DNA from: Chamaecrista fasciculata
Taxonomy: Eukaryota; Streptophyta; Magnoliopsida; Fabales; Fabaceae
DNA length: 64,000 nucleotides
Assembly: GCA_003254925.1 (NCBI GenBank)
Contig: QANZ01034490.1
Coordinates: forward strand, 23,940 to 87,939
Direction of reading: 5' to 3'
Each line of letters begins with the position of its first letter. Within the stretch, counting starts at the first letter, position 1. The position numbers were made by a program, and so were the translations under genes. Below are positions 26,093-37,438 of the stretch, in pieces. The notes below the pieces were generated by a model that did not search any database, was not told where the DNA came from, and was given only the letters and a program-made list of their open reading frames with translations.

Positions 26093-26391
26093 GAGGGCGC
26101 ACGCCCCACACCTTCGGACGCGTTTGTCCAAATCCACCTTCCCGGGCTCCCGGAGCGAACGGTGCACGCTTTATGCTTACACATCTCATCTTACCTGATG
26201 AGGAAGAGGGCGCACGCCCCACACCTTCGGACGCGCTTGTCCAAATTCACCTTCCCGAGCTCCCGGAGCGAACGGTGCACGCTTTATGCTTACACATCTC
26301 ATCTTACCTGATGAGGTAGAGGGCGCCCGCCCCACACCTTCGGACGCGCTTGTCCAAATTCACCTTCACGGGCTCCCGGAGCGAACGGTGA
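26093..26391. repeat. 113-bp tandem repeat, about 2.6 copies
   Basis: Units begin at 26093, 26206 and 26319 with GAGGGCGC and are 113 bp apart. Copies differ at only a few bases. They lie inside the retrotransposon, between the gag frame and the gap. They are GC-rich and spell open frames on the plus strand, but I saw no recognisable protein. Confidence 0.9.
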
Positions 26392-26634
26392 GCATCTCAC
26401 ACGACTCGTGTATATTTCACACTTATTTCCACTACATTCACTTAGGCGCAGCCTAATCTATAAAACTTACAGCGTGTAAGTTATTGACGCTCTAAAGAAG
26501 AGCTGGAAGGTAGGAGGGACGCCTCCATACGCTTTCTTTCTGGTGCCTCACGCGCCCATGAGCCGAGAAGTTGCTCATACGCCATGCTGGACCATTGCCT
26601 CGTGGCTGGCTAGCCCCCCCCCCCCCCCCCCCCC

Positions 26635-26650
26635 NNNNNNNNNNNNNNNN
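26635..26650. other. Assembly gap in a poly(C) tract
   Basis: Sixteen N bases are flanked by long runs of C (from about 26614 and after 26650). The true length of the C tract and of the element here is unknown. Confidence 0.95.
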
Positions 26651-26914
26651 CCCCCCAGTCCGATCGCCAACTCAGTTGGGCGGACACACACATCCACATA
26701 CATACACTTGCGCAAGTATCAAACACATCAAACAGATAAAACATTGCAACAGGCATATTTATCGCACTAATCCAAACATTGGCCTTACGGCCTCACATTA
26801 ATCCTGGCCACACGGCCATAAAATTCTTCAACACAAACGAGCACACACGCCCTATCCAAGTTCATAAGGGGGAACACACCCCCCGCGATCTACAAATTAT
26901 TACAAATGGATGAC

Positions 26915-27457
26915 TTAGTCATCCGAAATCACAGTGGTGGCAGCCGCATCTGGCACATGTTCACCGTTTCCACCTCCACCTTCGCTGTCCGCGGCTACGG
27001 CCGAATTCTTGACATCCGCTTGATTGCCCGCGGTACTCACCACATCTGCCGGAGGTACATACCCATCGTCGCCCGGCCTGAGCCGCGATCGCCCCTCCGC
27101 CAACTCCAATCCATGGAGGGTCCGGTCACTTGGCGGGTCAGGCATTGGCTCGCCCGGCTCATCATCATCCGCCCGCATACGAATCTCATGCCCGCCTCGT
27201 TCAGGTCGGGGTTCAGCAGACTTAATTGCTTCCGGCAATTCTCAAACCCATGGGCGGACGCATTGATGTAACACCAATATCACTGCTTCCGTATACATGG
27301 CCGCCCACCATGGCCTCCTTGACTTTCCCTGTTCCCATGGAAGCCCGTCATTCCTAATGCTCCCTCTGCGCGGGGGACAGGTACTCCTGTACTTTTGTGG
27401 GCGTTCGCCTACAACGCATACATGGCCCAGGCATTGGTTCCATCGCATGCACTCCAA
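26915..27457 (-). pseudogene. Possible antisense ORF of the retrotransposon
   Basis: On the strand opposite gag, one frame stays open from at least 27457 to 26915 except for a single TGA at 27242-27244. The downstream part is acidic and low in complexity (RMRADDDEPGEP, GGGGNGEHVPDAAA). Antisense frames between the coding region and the 3' LTR are known in some Tat-lineage elements such as Grande. No ATG opens either half in a convincing way. This could be chance in GC-rich DNA. Confidence 0.35.
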
Positions 27458-27515
27458 ACCTATAACCCCGCGCGCCTTGATAAATGGTACGACGAACGCA
27501 CTCGTTGGCTTCTTT

Positions 27516-27524
27516 AAGGAGGGA
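27516..27524 (+). other. Polypurine tract of the LTR retrotransposon
   Basis: AAGGAGGGA lies four bases before the 3' LTR, where second-strand priming would start. The CTTG between it and the LTR start makes the placement slightly unusual. Confidence 0.6.
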
Positions 27525-27528
27525 CTTG

Positions 27529-28132
27529 TGATACATCACTATTTGGGCGTACGCCTAAACGACCCTCGAACCGGGCCTCTTCTCCCCTCCACACCTTGCA
27601 AGGGGCACTCGAGCCAATCAGGTGCCCTATGCACAGTTAGGGGCGGCCGTGATCCATCCAGGGTCATGGCGCGCGCCTCCATAATAACACGCAGTCACCC
27701 ACGACTGCCTTATCCCGCAAACTTCGCTGAGGGAGATCGTGGGTCACGACCTTAGTCACACCCACGTTCTCCAATCTCATGGCGCCCGCCATGCGAGACG
27801 ACACGCAATCACCACGATTGCCTTGCTCCGCAAATCTCGGTCTCCACCATCTCCGCTGGTGGAGATCGTGTCTGGCTACGTGGTCCGCCCCGTGCGCTGA
27901 CCACCTCTCTCCCCCTGCTCTATAAATAGAGCTCAACTCAGCAGTTTAAGGTGAGCTACTCTTTACATCTCAGAATTCTCTTACTCTCACATCTCTCTCT
28001 TACTAACTTGAGCGTCGGAGTACTCTTCGCAGGGCCCCCCTGTGAAGCTCTTGCAGTTTCTTGTTCGATCCTTGGCTCTAACAGCCCACATCCGGTGAAC
28101 TAGGTAAGTGCTACCCATTTTCTAATTTATCA
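27529..28132 (+). repeat. 3' LTR of the gag-only retrotransposon
   Basis: 604 bp, aligned without gaps to the 5' LTR with ten differences by hand count. It ends TTTATCA and is followed by the target copy GTTTG (28133-28137). Confidence 0.93.
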
Positions 28133-28261
28133 GTTTGATTGTTACCATTGTGTACAGTTAACTATTGGTTATGATATGAAAGTAGTTCACTCGGTTTATA
28201 TCATAGGATATTGATATTAACAAATTGCCGTACATATCAGAGGACATTGATATTATATTTA

Positions 28262-28606
28262 GGCAAAACCACTAGTTTTGTCTCTAAATTTACATCAATT
28301 GTTCAGTTTCATCCCAGCTCTTTTTGTGTCAATTTCGCTTCCAATGTTTTATATTTTGATCAATTTTATCATTTGCTCTTACTTTTGCCAAATATTAATA
28401 ATAGAATAAACATAGCTAATGGTATATAATATAGAATTGTTAGAAAAAGAAACTCAAATCTTAACATAGATTGAAAAAAATAAGATGCAATCTGTCATCA
28501 ATTTATTGAAAGAAGTTAGTCAAAAGATAAAATTGATCAAAATATAAAACATTGGGGATGAAATTAACTGCAAAAAAAGATTGATGACGAAATTAATACT
28601 TTTGCC
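28262..28606. mobile_element. MITE, Mutator-like (family 2, short copy)
   Basis: A 345-bp element with ends GGCAAAACCACTAGTTTTGT and, inverted, GGCAAAAGTATTAATTTCGT. A perfect 9-bp direct repeat TTATATTTA flanks it (28253-28261 and 28607-28615). Its core, with TTTTATCATTTGCTCTTACT and AAAAAGAAACTCAAATC, is shared with the larger copy at 36450-36977. Only about two short blocks make up each arm here. Confidence 0.9.
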
Positions 28607-28615
28607 TTATATTTA

Positions 28616-29177
28616 TTAAATTTTGCTCATAACAAGATCAATTATCAGTAAACTGTATTCTAGCCTTCATTCAGCTAAATGTTGTGTTCTTTCATTTCAT
28701 TAACCTTTCAAATTTATGAAACAAAAAGCAGTAGATCTAGATTCAGAGGCTTCACATCTTCCACTTTCTTGAGAGAACAGAGATCTAAGTTGCATCCTCA
28801 AAAACCAGCTTCTCGTTGTAGATTAGGAAGAGAATTTGTCCATACAGATAAAGAAAGCACCCCAAAAAGTCTTCCTTGAAAGAAACAGGATCAAATGGTG
28901 TAAAAGAATTACAGAGTATAAGGTTTCACGCTCTTCCTTCTTTATTTTCTACTGTCTGCAAAAAGTCACCAGGAAGAGAAAAAGATGAAGAAAGGATGGA
29001 GAGGCCATGGAGATGCTTCGTTGCTAGGGTACCCTTATGACCCCTCATAGCTAGCTGCCTTCCATATGAGACTCCGTAGTTATGCTTTCTGGATTCTGTT
29101 ATCACAAATTCACATTAGTCCACCAAATATCCTGGTTTCTTTTAGTTTCTAAGCTAAATCCCTCTATCGACCCAATT
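28616..29177. other. 3' flank of the PPR gene
   Basis: This lies between the MITE and the PPR stop codon. A plus-strand frame of 66 codons (28679-28879) and very short frames near 29000 have no recognisable product. It is probably the 3' untranslated and downstream region of the minus-strand PPR gene. Confidence 0.4.
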
Positions 29178-31219
29178 TTATCCTTCAATCTTGTTTATGC
29201 CCATATCACATTTATCTTTTATCATTTGAAGAAATTGTAACATAGACTGCGGACAAGAAACAGAAGAAAGAGATGCTAGAAGTCCAGTGCGTATATCTTC
29301 TAACTCAGAAGGTGACTTTCCTTGGACCATCTTCAAGTGCTCCATAGCCATTGGAATCTCTCTTGCATCTGCCAGACATTTCAACAAAACTACATGCGAT
29401 TCTACGCCTCCTATTTCATGATTGAGACTGCAAATAAACTTTGAAGCAGCAGTAAGATGCCCTGCATTGAAAACATGCATTATGCTAAAGCTGAAAAATA
29501 TATGATATACAGATTATGCTGAAACATTCAAATCAACTATCATCCGTTCAAGTGGAAAATACCTTTCCTGCAGAGTGATAATATGAAAGTATTCAAAATG
29601 TCTCTGGCAAGCTTAATGTCCTGTTTGACAGACTTGTTGTAGAGTTCAAAAGCTGCTTCAAGCATGTTTTCTTCGCAAAGTCCTTCAAGAAGAGAAGTGT
29701 AAGTTGCAGCATCGGGTGACAGCCCTTTTCCCAGCATGTGGTGAAATAGCCTCTGAGCCTCTTCAACTTGTCCTACCTCACAAAACTTTCGTATAAGAAT
29801 GTTGTAGGTCTTCAAATTTCCACAACAGTCACTAGCAAACATTTCATCCCAAAGCTTTTTAGCAGGACGTAGTAGGTCCTCCTTACAACATGCCTCTATC
29901 AGATAATTATAAGATGAGACATCAGGGCCTAACCCTTTCTTCTTCATCTCTTGTATAACTTCGTACCCTTCTTTCACTCTCCCAGCCTTGCACAAGAATG
30001 ATAACATCATATTGTAACCCTCCAAATCTTTGAAGAAGCTGTGAGTACTCAAAGCCTGGAATACCTCCAAAAGTTCATCAATCTTTCCATGCCTACACAG
30101 ATTCCTAAAGAAGTTGCTCAAAGTCAAAAGAGTTGGGAACCTCTCTTTTCCAACCATGAAGTTGAAAAACACAATTGCTGAAGCAGGATCAATCATTGAT
30201 ACTGATCCTATCAATACATTAAGGACATCATCTTTAATAGGAAAATCACCACTAACTATTATTTCCCCAAGCTCTTTTGCTTCAGAGATCCGTCTCTCTG
30301 ATATCAAGGCAAGAATTATGTCCTTGTAATCATTAGCCCTTGGAGCCACCCCCAACTTCCTCTTCTTTTTCAGAGTCTTCTCCTTATCAACCACATTTCC
30401 CATTGACTGAAATGCTACAGCAACAACTCTATACGCCATGAAATCAGGTTTCCATCCCCTGTTTCTCAGTTCATCCAGCATCCAGTACGCCTCGGACACC
30501 TTTGATGCATGGCAGAGCCCGTGTATGATCAAAACTGCTACCACAGAACCATTAATCTCAGAACAACATTCTTTAACCTCATCTAATATGCTCAACACTT
30601 TCTTCAACTCACCCACCTTACAAAGTCTCCATATAAACACCCCAAAACCAAGTGTACTTAAAGGGACATTTCTCAGAGTCATTTCCTCGAACACTTTGTG
30701 GGCACTATCCAAGTACCCATCAGATGCTAGAGCAGCCAAAAGCGAGTTACATATCTCTCTTCCTATTTCTAGACTGAGATAGGATACTTGGCGAAAAATA
30801 GAAAAAGCATTGTGAGTTCTCTTCCCGATGATCTGGGAAGCAATAATGGAGCGGTAAATTGAAGGGTCGATGGAGAATTTAAGATCTCTGACCTGTTTCA
30901 GAAGGGGATCAATGGCATTGAATTGGCGAGAAAGGGCTAGAGACTTGAGAATGGATTGATAGGTAAGGGGAGTGTGTACGAAGCCAGGTTGCTGAGATGC
31001 CCAATTGAAGAAGCCGAAAGCGAGGGAATGGTGGCTCAGAAGAAAGGGGTCGATGACGGCGGCGACCAGCGACGGCGTGAGTAGATTCCGGCAACCGAGT
31101 TTGTGGAGGGTGTGCTCTAAAGAGGGACTCCATGAACGCGTTGGCTTGGCATGGTTTGAAGCCGAGATCAGAGCTCTGCTTATTCGAACCGCCAAATCCG
31201 CCGCCGCCGGTGGTTTCAT
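29178..31219 (-). CDS. P-class pentatricopeptide repeat protein, At5g14080-like
   Basis: Two exons, 29563-31219 and 29178-29461, join at GT-AG in frame to 646 residues. Degenerate 35-residue helical repeats run through most of the protein; the clearest are C-terminal, with phrases such as YNMMLSFLCKAGRVKEGYEV, GLGPDVSSYNYLIEACCKE and TYNILIRKFCEVGQVEEAQR. No E or DYW editing domain follows. Similarity along the whole length, including the N-terminal stretch around LEHTLHKLGCR, matches Arabidopsis At5g14080 as I remember it, a protein annotated as mitochondrial. Such proteins bind organelle RNA, but the target here is unknown. The last exon encodes the less repetitive C-terminal 94 residues. 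The ATG chosen opens MKPPAAADLA, as in that homologue. Confidence 0.93.
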
Positions 31220-32142
31220 CTAACGCACGGCGAACCTCTCCAAAATTTAAACGCTGTCTGTAATCTTAGCTCTCTTATTGCTGTTATTAATATTGCTCTG
31301 TTTTACTTCATTTTTCCGGCGCCCTCTCAATTCAACATTCATTATGGTTCCGATTTTCCATATCTTATGCTACAAAACTACAAAAGGGATAATTGTGTAC
31401 CCTATGAACTATTTATTTTAGTCATAAAAAATTAACAGAAATTTAAAAGATTTGATTTCAATATCTATCTTCTCTCCAACATTTCGCTTCGCTAAACTCT
31501 TAATAAGTTATATCTCATAATTGTCTGCTGATTTCTTCTTTTGCACAGACACAATCTACTTACAAACATCCATAAATTTTAAAAGTGAAGTTAATTAAAT
31601 TAAAGATTTGAATGATTGAAGTCAAAAATTAAAAAACTTATGTCTGTCATATTTGTTATCCTTATATAATAAAAGTCAAAAGGTATTAGAAGCTCAGAGG
31701 ATGATTCTGTGCTGAGATCTTAAATACATTTTGACAACATTTTAGAAGTAAGGATCTCTTCATTTTTCACATCACAGTTATAGAGCATAGTGTAAGCCTG
31801 TAAGCTATTTCCGTTCCCTGAAGAACACATTATTTCCTGACATTCATATACAAGATTACACAAAGAAATACATACGTCCCACTATATTCATTTAAATTAT
31901 TCTGTATAGTGTATACGCTATGTACAACCCTAGATTACATCTTTTCCATTGAACTTGATTATCTAGTTTACTTTAACATGGCATGATATTGTACACATAT
32001 ATCTACATAGGACTATGTACAGTACTGATACCACGCCCCTCTTCACTTGAGGGGAGGAAGATATATATTTACATTGTCGTTTACATCTGTACATTTCATT
32101 TGATTATAGTGCTGAGAACGTAACGTACATAGTAAGGGAGAT
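31220..32142. other. Intergenic region between PPR and ACR genes
   Basis: Promoter side of the PPR gene and 3' side of the ACR gene, both on the minus strand. AT-rich, with no repeat pair or open frame that I could recognise. Confidence 0.5.
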
Positions 32143-35066
32143 TCAAGAGTAAGATCTGATCAACTTAAAATTCTGAAAAGATCGAGCTTTGAAGAAGCTG
32201 CCGAAAAGGAATCCAATAGTAGTCCGATGCGGGGACTTGGGTGAAAGTGTGGTGTCATCATGTTTCACCTGAAGAACTGACTGCCCAATCTGTCTGCGAA
32301 TTGAATCGATAATCTTGGGGTCAACTGGGTTACCAGTCACATCAGTGACATAGAAAGTGTCTTTTGCTTTTCCACCTTCTGTGGATATTTCTGCTCGTTT
32401 AATACATAAACTGTTCTCCCGGAATATCCTTGTGATATCTGAAAGAAGTCCCACACGATCTTCTGTACACAGTTCTAGCTCCATCCCCTGTATAACATCA
32501 TATTTTAGCATATATATATATAGATAGATAGATAGAATAAACTGTGACTGAGAATTGTTGTTTATACTACCTCAGATGCTCGCCTTTCAATGGCAGCTTC
32601 AAGACACTGTACAAGACGTTCTCGTTCAGCCTCTGAGCTTATTGGAAAACCATCAACATGCCGAATATAGAATTCCTACATTAGGGAGAGGAAGAAGTTC
32701 CATCAGGGTCAAAATTAGGAGAAAGCAAACAGGTTTAGTTATAGATATCCCAACTGGGTCTAATCTAACCTGATAGGCTTCTGTCCCATCTGTGTGGACT
32801 ACACCATGAAAAACCACATACTGCATATCAGTTAATGTGCAAACAATATCAAACAACAACTTTGGCCTATCTTTTGCTCTCATGGTAACCACAGTGTAGT
32901 CTTTCTCAATGCAATCTAACACGGTTACATGAGGAAATGAGCTCTTATCTCTGATTCCCCCATCTCCTCCTGCTCTTTCAACCCTTTCATAGTCCCTATC
33001 AGCAAACATGATCTGATGCAACCTTCTGTCTCTATTTGTAACTCCAGGAGGCGAAAGCGTGGTTCGTGCTGTCTTAGGATCTCTGTCCGCCCTAAGTACA
33101 TTGCAAAGCAAGTCCCTTATTGTAGAGAGACGGGAAGGATCCTCGATGGCGCACCCACTGCAATCATCTGTCACATGAACTACAGCAGCAGCCCTGGTAT
33201 TGTGTGTCCATATCTCGGCATTTACAACATTGCAGTGAAGATCCGCAAGAACTGCACAAACTTCGGACAGTAAACCGGGCCTGTCTGTGCCCGTGAGCTC
33301 AATTGAGGTGTGTTCTTCTGAAGGCATGACCCCAACGGACCCTCTCAATGAAGGTGCAAAGCCAGGATTATTTTCAAGTTTCTGAAAATGGTGAAGGTAA
33401 AAAAAATTCAGAAACTATAAGCTTTTAACAGGTTCTGATGTCAAGGGTCTATATATATTATTGGTAAAAGTATGTCACTATTCATTGATGATCAAAGACT
33501 GAAAAATAATTCCATAACTTTTATCATTAACAATTTGTTGTTACTTTCTAATTTTATGTTGATTGTATTGAATTGCGTAACATTAAAAGTAATGATACAG
33601 GTGCATAATGCTTGCTTCAGAGTTCACAACAAGTTTCTTTACTTTTTATGAGTTTAAAAAATAGTAATTACAGGAAAATAAATCAGATATAAGAAAACAT
33701 GTTCCTCCTCCATTATACTTTGGCAAAAAAATGCATAGATAGCTCATGTAAACAGCAAAACAGAAACTAAGGATACATGGGAGTTATGTTCTCTAAGAAA
33801 ATCAGATCAAACTCAAATCAGTCTGTTCTTATACTAGAGTCATACTTAATTGAGCTGAGGATTTTTTTTTTTCATTAATAAAGAAGACAGAACCCTTCAG
33901 GAGACATCAAGCAAGAAACGTAAACGTAAATAAAACCAACTAATTTAAAATAAAATAAAGTGTATCAGTTCCTACCCTTTGGATGTAATCAATGACTTCC
34001 TTATCTCTGATTTTGCTTCCTTTGTGATCAATCACGTTAAACACTGAAAAAATATTTTAAAATTGAAACAAGGATGAGAAAGCAGAGCAGCACTAGTAAT
34101 ATAATAATGATAATAATACCAATAATAGTTCTTGATTCTTCTCGTTTGACCGAAAATGAAACTTACCATCCATAAACCACACCCCATCAGATGAGATGTA
34201 GGCTTTTGTTATTATAAGGTTAAGATCTGTAAGAACTTGGACAACATCCAAGAGAATCCCATGTTTGTTAACACTGTCAACCTGCAAAAGTTATTCTAAT
34301 TAGTAAGTTTTTTGTGAAAGAGAAATTGTGGTAAAGGACTCTACGACTCCCTGTAGGCTGAATTGTGTGAAATCTAAAGGCAGAAAGCACAAGTTTTACC
34401 TGGATAACAGTTGCGTCTCCACATGCGTCGTTGTCAATCACAACCCTGCATGAGCAGGAAGCAAGCAGAATTAAGTAAGAACATAATATTTCTACGAAAA
34501 AAAAATAAGCAAGAACATAATATAAGTAACTTAAAAGGGTGAAAATACACAAGAAATTAAACCGGAATGACTATTGTGATCCGATAATTTAGGAAAGTCG
34601 AATACTGCTCTGAAAACGCAATTGAACCTACTAAACTAAGGAAAGAAAAAATTAAGCGAATCTACACAAAACAGGGGAAGATCAGAACAGTGAGAAAAAA
34701 AAAGAGGTTCAATTCTGTAGTCATTTTCCCCTTGTTTACACCCTAAAAAAATTGGGGGAGATTTCTTTCTCACTCCAATTGAATAAAGCTCGAGCAAGAA
34801 TCTCCTCTCTATATAGAAATTAAAACCGCGGTTGCAAATAAAAATCAAAGAAAGGAGCATAACATATATTAGAGTCTTTAGAGTTTAGCCTCTACGACGA
34901 CCCCAATTTTGTGACGACCCTCAAGGTTCCCAAGGAAGTTGGAACATCCTAAATTAACCAATTAAACTTGTTAAAACAGAGAAGGAAAGATAAAAAATCC
35001 AGAAATCTAGCAATAGTACCTGGGTGGATTCATCCTCCTGATGAGCTTGGCATATTCATCGTCCAT
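32143..35066 (-). CDS. ACR6: ACT-domain repeat protein (ACR4/ACR6 group)
   Basis: Seven coding exons: 35020-35066, 34400-34445, 34167-34281, 33976-34043, 32770-33381, 32571-32675, 32143-32487. They join to 445 residues, the usual ACR size. Four ACT-type units are visible: about 23-95 ([16 protein letters not shown]), 118-190 ([18 protein letters not shown]), 245-320 ([17 protein letters not shown]) and 332-405 ([19 protein letters not shown]). ACT domains bind small ligands, often amino acids. Plant ACR proteins are thought to sense amino acids or regulate metabolism, but no enzyme domain is present. The third unit (MQYVVFHG) looks closer to ACR6 than ACR4 from memory, so the symbol is tentative. 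A spliced leader intron precedes the start. The C-terminus ends FKLIRSYS, a family trait. Confidence 0.92.
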
Positions 35067-35068
35067 TT

Positions 35069-35174
35069 CTGAAGAAACGAAACAAATAAGTAAAAACAGA
35101 ATTGACAAACCTAATAGAGAGACTTACTTGTTTATGGGAAATTAAGAGAACAAGAAAAAAAAAAAAAAAAAAAN

Positions 35175-35213
<39 letters not shown>

Positions 35214-35229
35214 TATGAGCACACCATAC
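35069..35229 (-). other. Probable 5' leader intron of the ACR gene, with a 56-bp A/T tract
   Basis: On the minus strand a donor AAGAAG|GTATGG at 35229 and an acceptor TTCTTCAG|AA at 35069 frame a 161-bp intron that ends two bases before the ATG. It contains 56 bases of A (plus strand, 35155-35210, one N), a long T run on the sense strand. The splice sites are inferred from sequence only. Confidence 0.55.
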
Positions 35230-35432
35230 CTTCTTGTCCAAGAAGCAGGGAAAGCACAGAGAGAGAGAGGCTAAAAAGAAGAGGAAGCAAAAGGCAATAT
35301 AAAAAGAAAAAGAAAAATAGTAATTAGTGAGTGTGAGAGTGTGAGTCGAACCCGTTGGGTTCTTGAAAGTTTAAAAAGAAAGAAGGAATGAATCTATGGA
35401 GGAAGGGAACATATGAGAGGCGGTTGAAGGTG

Positions 35433-35560
35433 ACGTGTCAAGCATTGATTGGGGAGGGAGTATTGGGACATGTCTTTTGATGTTCACTTTTGTAATATCA
35501 ACTCCGTACGGAGACGAGTTTCCCCCAAATGGCGGAGGATGACGTGTCATTGCACGTGTC
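35433..35560. promoter_or_regulatory. Cluster of three ACGTGTC (ABRE-like) motifs upstream of the ACR gene
   Basis: ACGTGTC occurs at 35433-35439, 35542-35548 and 35554-35560, roughly 200-330 bp upstream of the leader intron donor. The core matches ABA-responsive elements bound by bZIP factors. Three within 130 bp is more than expected by chance in this AT-rich DNA, but function is not shown. Confidence 0.45.
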
Positions 35561-35740
35561 GCCTCCACAGCTGGTCGGAGATCTGCCGCTATTATTGCCC
35601 GCACTCTTTGCACTCTCCCTTCCTGCCTGCCTACTTAATGGATTCTTTTCCATATTTTTACTTAACAAATAAAAATGAATCACAAAATATTTTTACCCAT
35701 CATAATTAAGAAAATATAATATTATATATATATATATAGA

Positions 35741-36274
35741 GGTTAAAGGGCCATTTTGGTTTAAAATGTATGATGTTCATTTTGGTCTATTATGTTTCAA
35801 AATGTTCAAATTGGTCCTAAATGTTTACAAAATGTTTCATTTTGATCGCAAACTATTGAATATGGTTTGTTTCAAGTTTAAACGTGATGAGCTTAGAGCT
35901 ACATATTGTTCTCGAATAGTACTTTTTCTACCTAGTTGGGGCCGTCAGCAAACGAGGTCAATTCGGTCCTAAAAGTAGACTGTTCGTTTCATAATTAAAC
36001 AAACGAAGTTGATCATATATCTCTCGTTTCAAATTCGAATGCGACGAATTTAGAGTTATAAATTCCTCTTAACAAGTCCTTTGAACTTGAAATGAGAGAC
36101 AAGAAAAATATGACCAAACTTAATAATTTGGGACCAAAATGAAATGTTTTACCAACATTTTATGACCAAAATGAATCATTTTGCTAACATTTAGGACTAA
36201 TTTAAACATTTTAATACAAAATAGACCAAAATTAACATTATGGCATACATTTAGGACCAAAATACCCTTTGGCC
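35741..36274. mobile_element. MITE, Mutator-like (family 1, copy 2)
   Basis: A 534-bp relative of the element at 12098-12599, with ends GGTTAAAGGGCCATTTTGGT and, inverted, GGCCAAAGGGTATTTTGGTC. The core segment with ATCTCTCGTTTCAAATTCGA and CCTCTTAACAAGTCCTTTGA is shared. The flanks ATATATAGA and ATATATATA make a 9-bp duplication with one mismatch, in simple sequence. It lies about 500 bp upstream of the ACR leader. Confidence 0.78.
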
Positions 36275-36449
36275 ATATATATATAACCAAACATTAAAAT
36301 AAAATTCATAATTGATTGACAATTTTTATTGAAAATTTAAAATGGAGTTATCTTTTACGTTTTTATAAGATTGAATGATAATAGATAAGGATGATGCATA
36401 ACATAGTCCTGTCAATCAACTCTAATGTTTAAATTAGTAAAAATTAAGA

Positions 36450-36977
36450 TGCAAAAGTACCTATTTTGTTCCCAAACTTTACATCTGCTGTCAATTTTGT
36501 CCCCAATCTTTTTTTGCTGTCAATTTCGTCCCCAAACTTTACACATGCTGTCAATTTCGTCCCCAATATTTTTTTGCTATCAATTTCGTCCCTTATCTTT
36601 CACATTTTGGTCAATTTTATCATTTGCTCTTACTTTAGCCAAATATTGACGACAAAATCTATATGGCTAACGATATATAATGTAAAATTGATAGAAAAAG
36701 AAACTCAAATCCTAACTTAGATTCAAAAACAGGATGCAATTTGTCGTTAATTTATTAAAAGAAGTTAGTCAAAGGATAAAATTGACGAAAATGTGAAAGA
36801 TCAGGGACGAAATTAACAGTTGATGTAAAGTTTATGGACGTAATTGACAGCAAAAAAAGATTGGGGATGAAATTTACAGTTGGTGTAAAGTTTGGGGACG
36901 AAGTTGACAGCAAAAAAAGTTTGGGGACAAAATTGATAATTGGTGTAAAGTTTAGGGATGAAATTAGTACTTTTGCC
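36450..36977. mobile_element. MITE, Mutator-like (family 2, long copy)
   Basis: A 528-bp element with ends TGCAAAAGTACCTATTTTGT (first base probably mutated from G) and, inverted, GGCAAAAGTACTAATTTCAT. A perfect 9-bp direct repeat AAATTAAGA flanks it (36441-36449 and 36978-36986). It shares its core with the copy at 28262-28606. Each arm carries about four blocks like GCTGTCAATTTCGTCCCCAA, against about two in the short copy. Confidence 0.9.
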
Positions 36978-37290
36978 AAATTAAGAAAGTGATTATATGG
37001 AATGGAAAATATTGGAAAGCATTACCTTTTTCTAGAGTTTTTGTGTATGTATATATATATATATATATATATATNCGCAAAACCTCTAGTATATATATAT
37101 ATATGAGGAGAATATTTAACATGGATAAGAGTGATTAGGCGCTTGATGTGTGACATACATTGAGGTTCTTAGCGAGTGAGCGCGCGAGATATTATGAAAA
37201 TGTTATGATCGTGTCTCTTGAGAGTGTAAGTCAACAATCATAAATATTAATTATAAGTCGTTTAGGTCATATTTAAAATGAAATCATTAT

Positions 37291-37438
37291 NNNNNNNNNN
37301 NNNNNNNNNNNNNNNNNNNNNNNNNNNNNNNNNNNNNNNNNNNNNNNNNNNNNNNNNNNNNNNNNNNNNNNNNNNNNNNNNNNNNNNNNNNNNNNNNNNN
37401 NNNNNNNNNNNNNNNNNNNNNNNNNNNNNNNNNNNNNN
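37291..37438. other. Assembly gap
   Basis: 148 N bases. The G/T-rich sequence that follows (GGGGTTTTGGGTTTTT) may belong to a further inverted-repeat element whose other end is lost in the gap. Confidence 0.95.

Larger units (their letters stand above)
24095..28132 (+). mobile_element. Non-autonomous Ty3/gypsy LTR retrotransposon with gag only (TR-GAG-like)
   Basis: A 4038-bp element with two 604-bp LTRs, ends TGATA...TATCA, and the 5-bp target duplication GTTTG at 24090-24094 and 28133-28137. A primer-binding site follows LTR1 and a purine tract precedes LTR2. The interior of about 2.8 kb holds one gag-like frame, three 113-bp tandem units, a poly(C)/N gap and an antisense frame. No protease, reverse transcriptase, RNase H or integrase was seen, so it would depend on a relative. 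The gag sequence looks like the Tat/Retand side of Ty3/gypsy, which is an inference. By hand count the LTRs differ at 10 of 604 sites, so the insertion is fairly young. Confidence 0.93.

Noticed and set aside
26906..27271. 121-codon plus-strand frame in the retrotransposon
   Set aside because: It is opposite the more protein-like antisense frame and lacks gag or pol features.
28679..29030. Small frames downstream of the PPR gene, including an 18-codon signal-peptide-like frame
   Set aside because: Very short, with no splice partner or family match that I could support.
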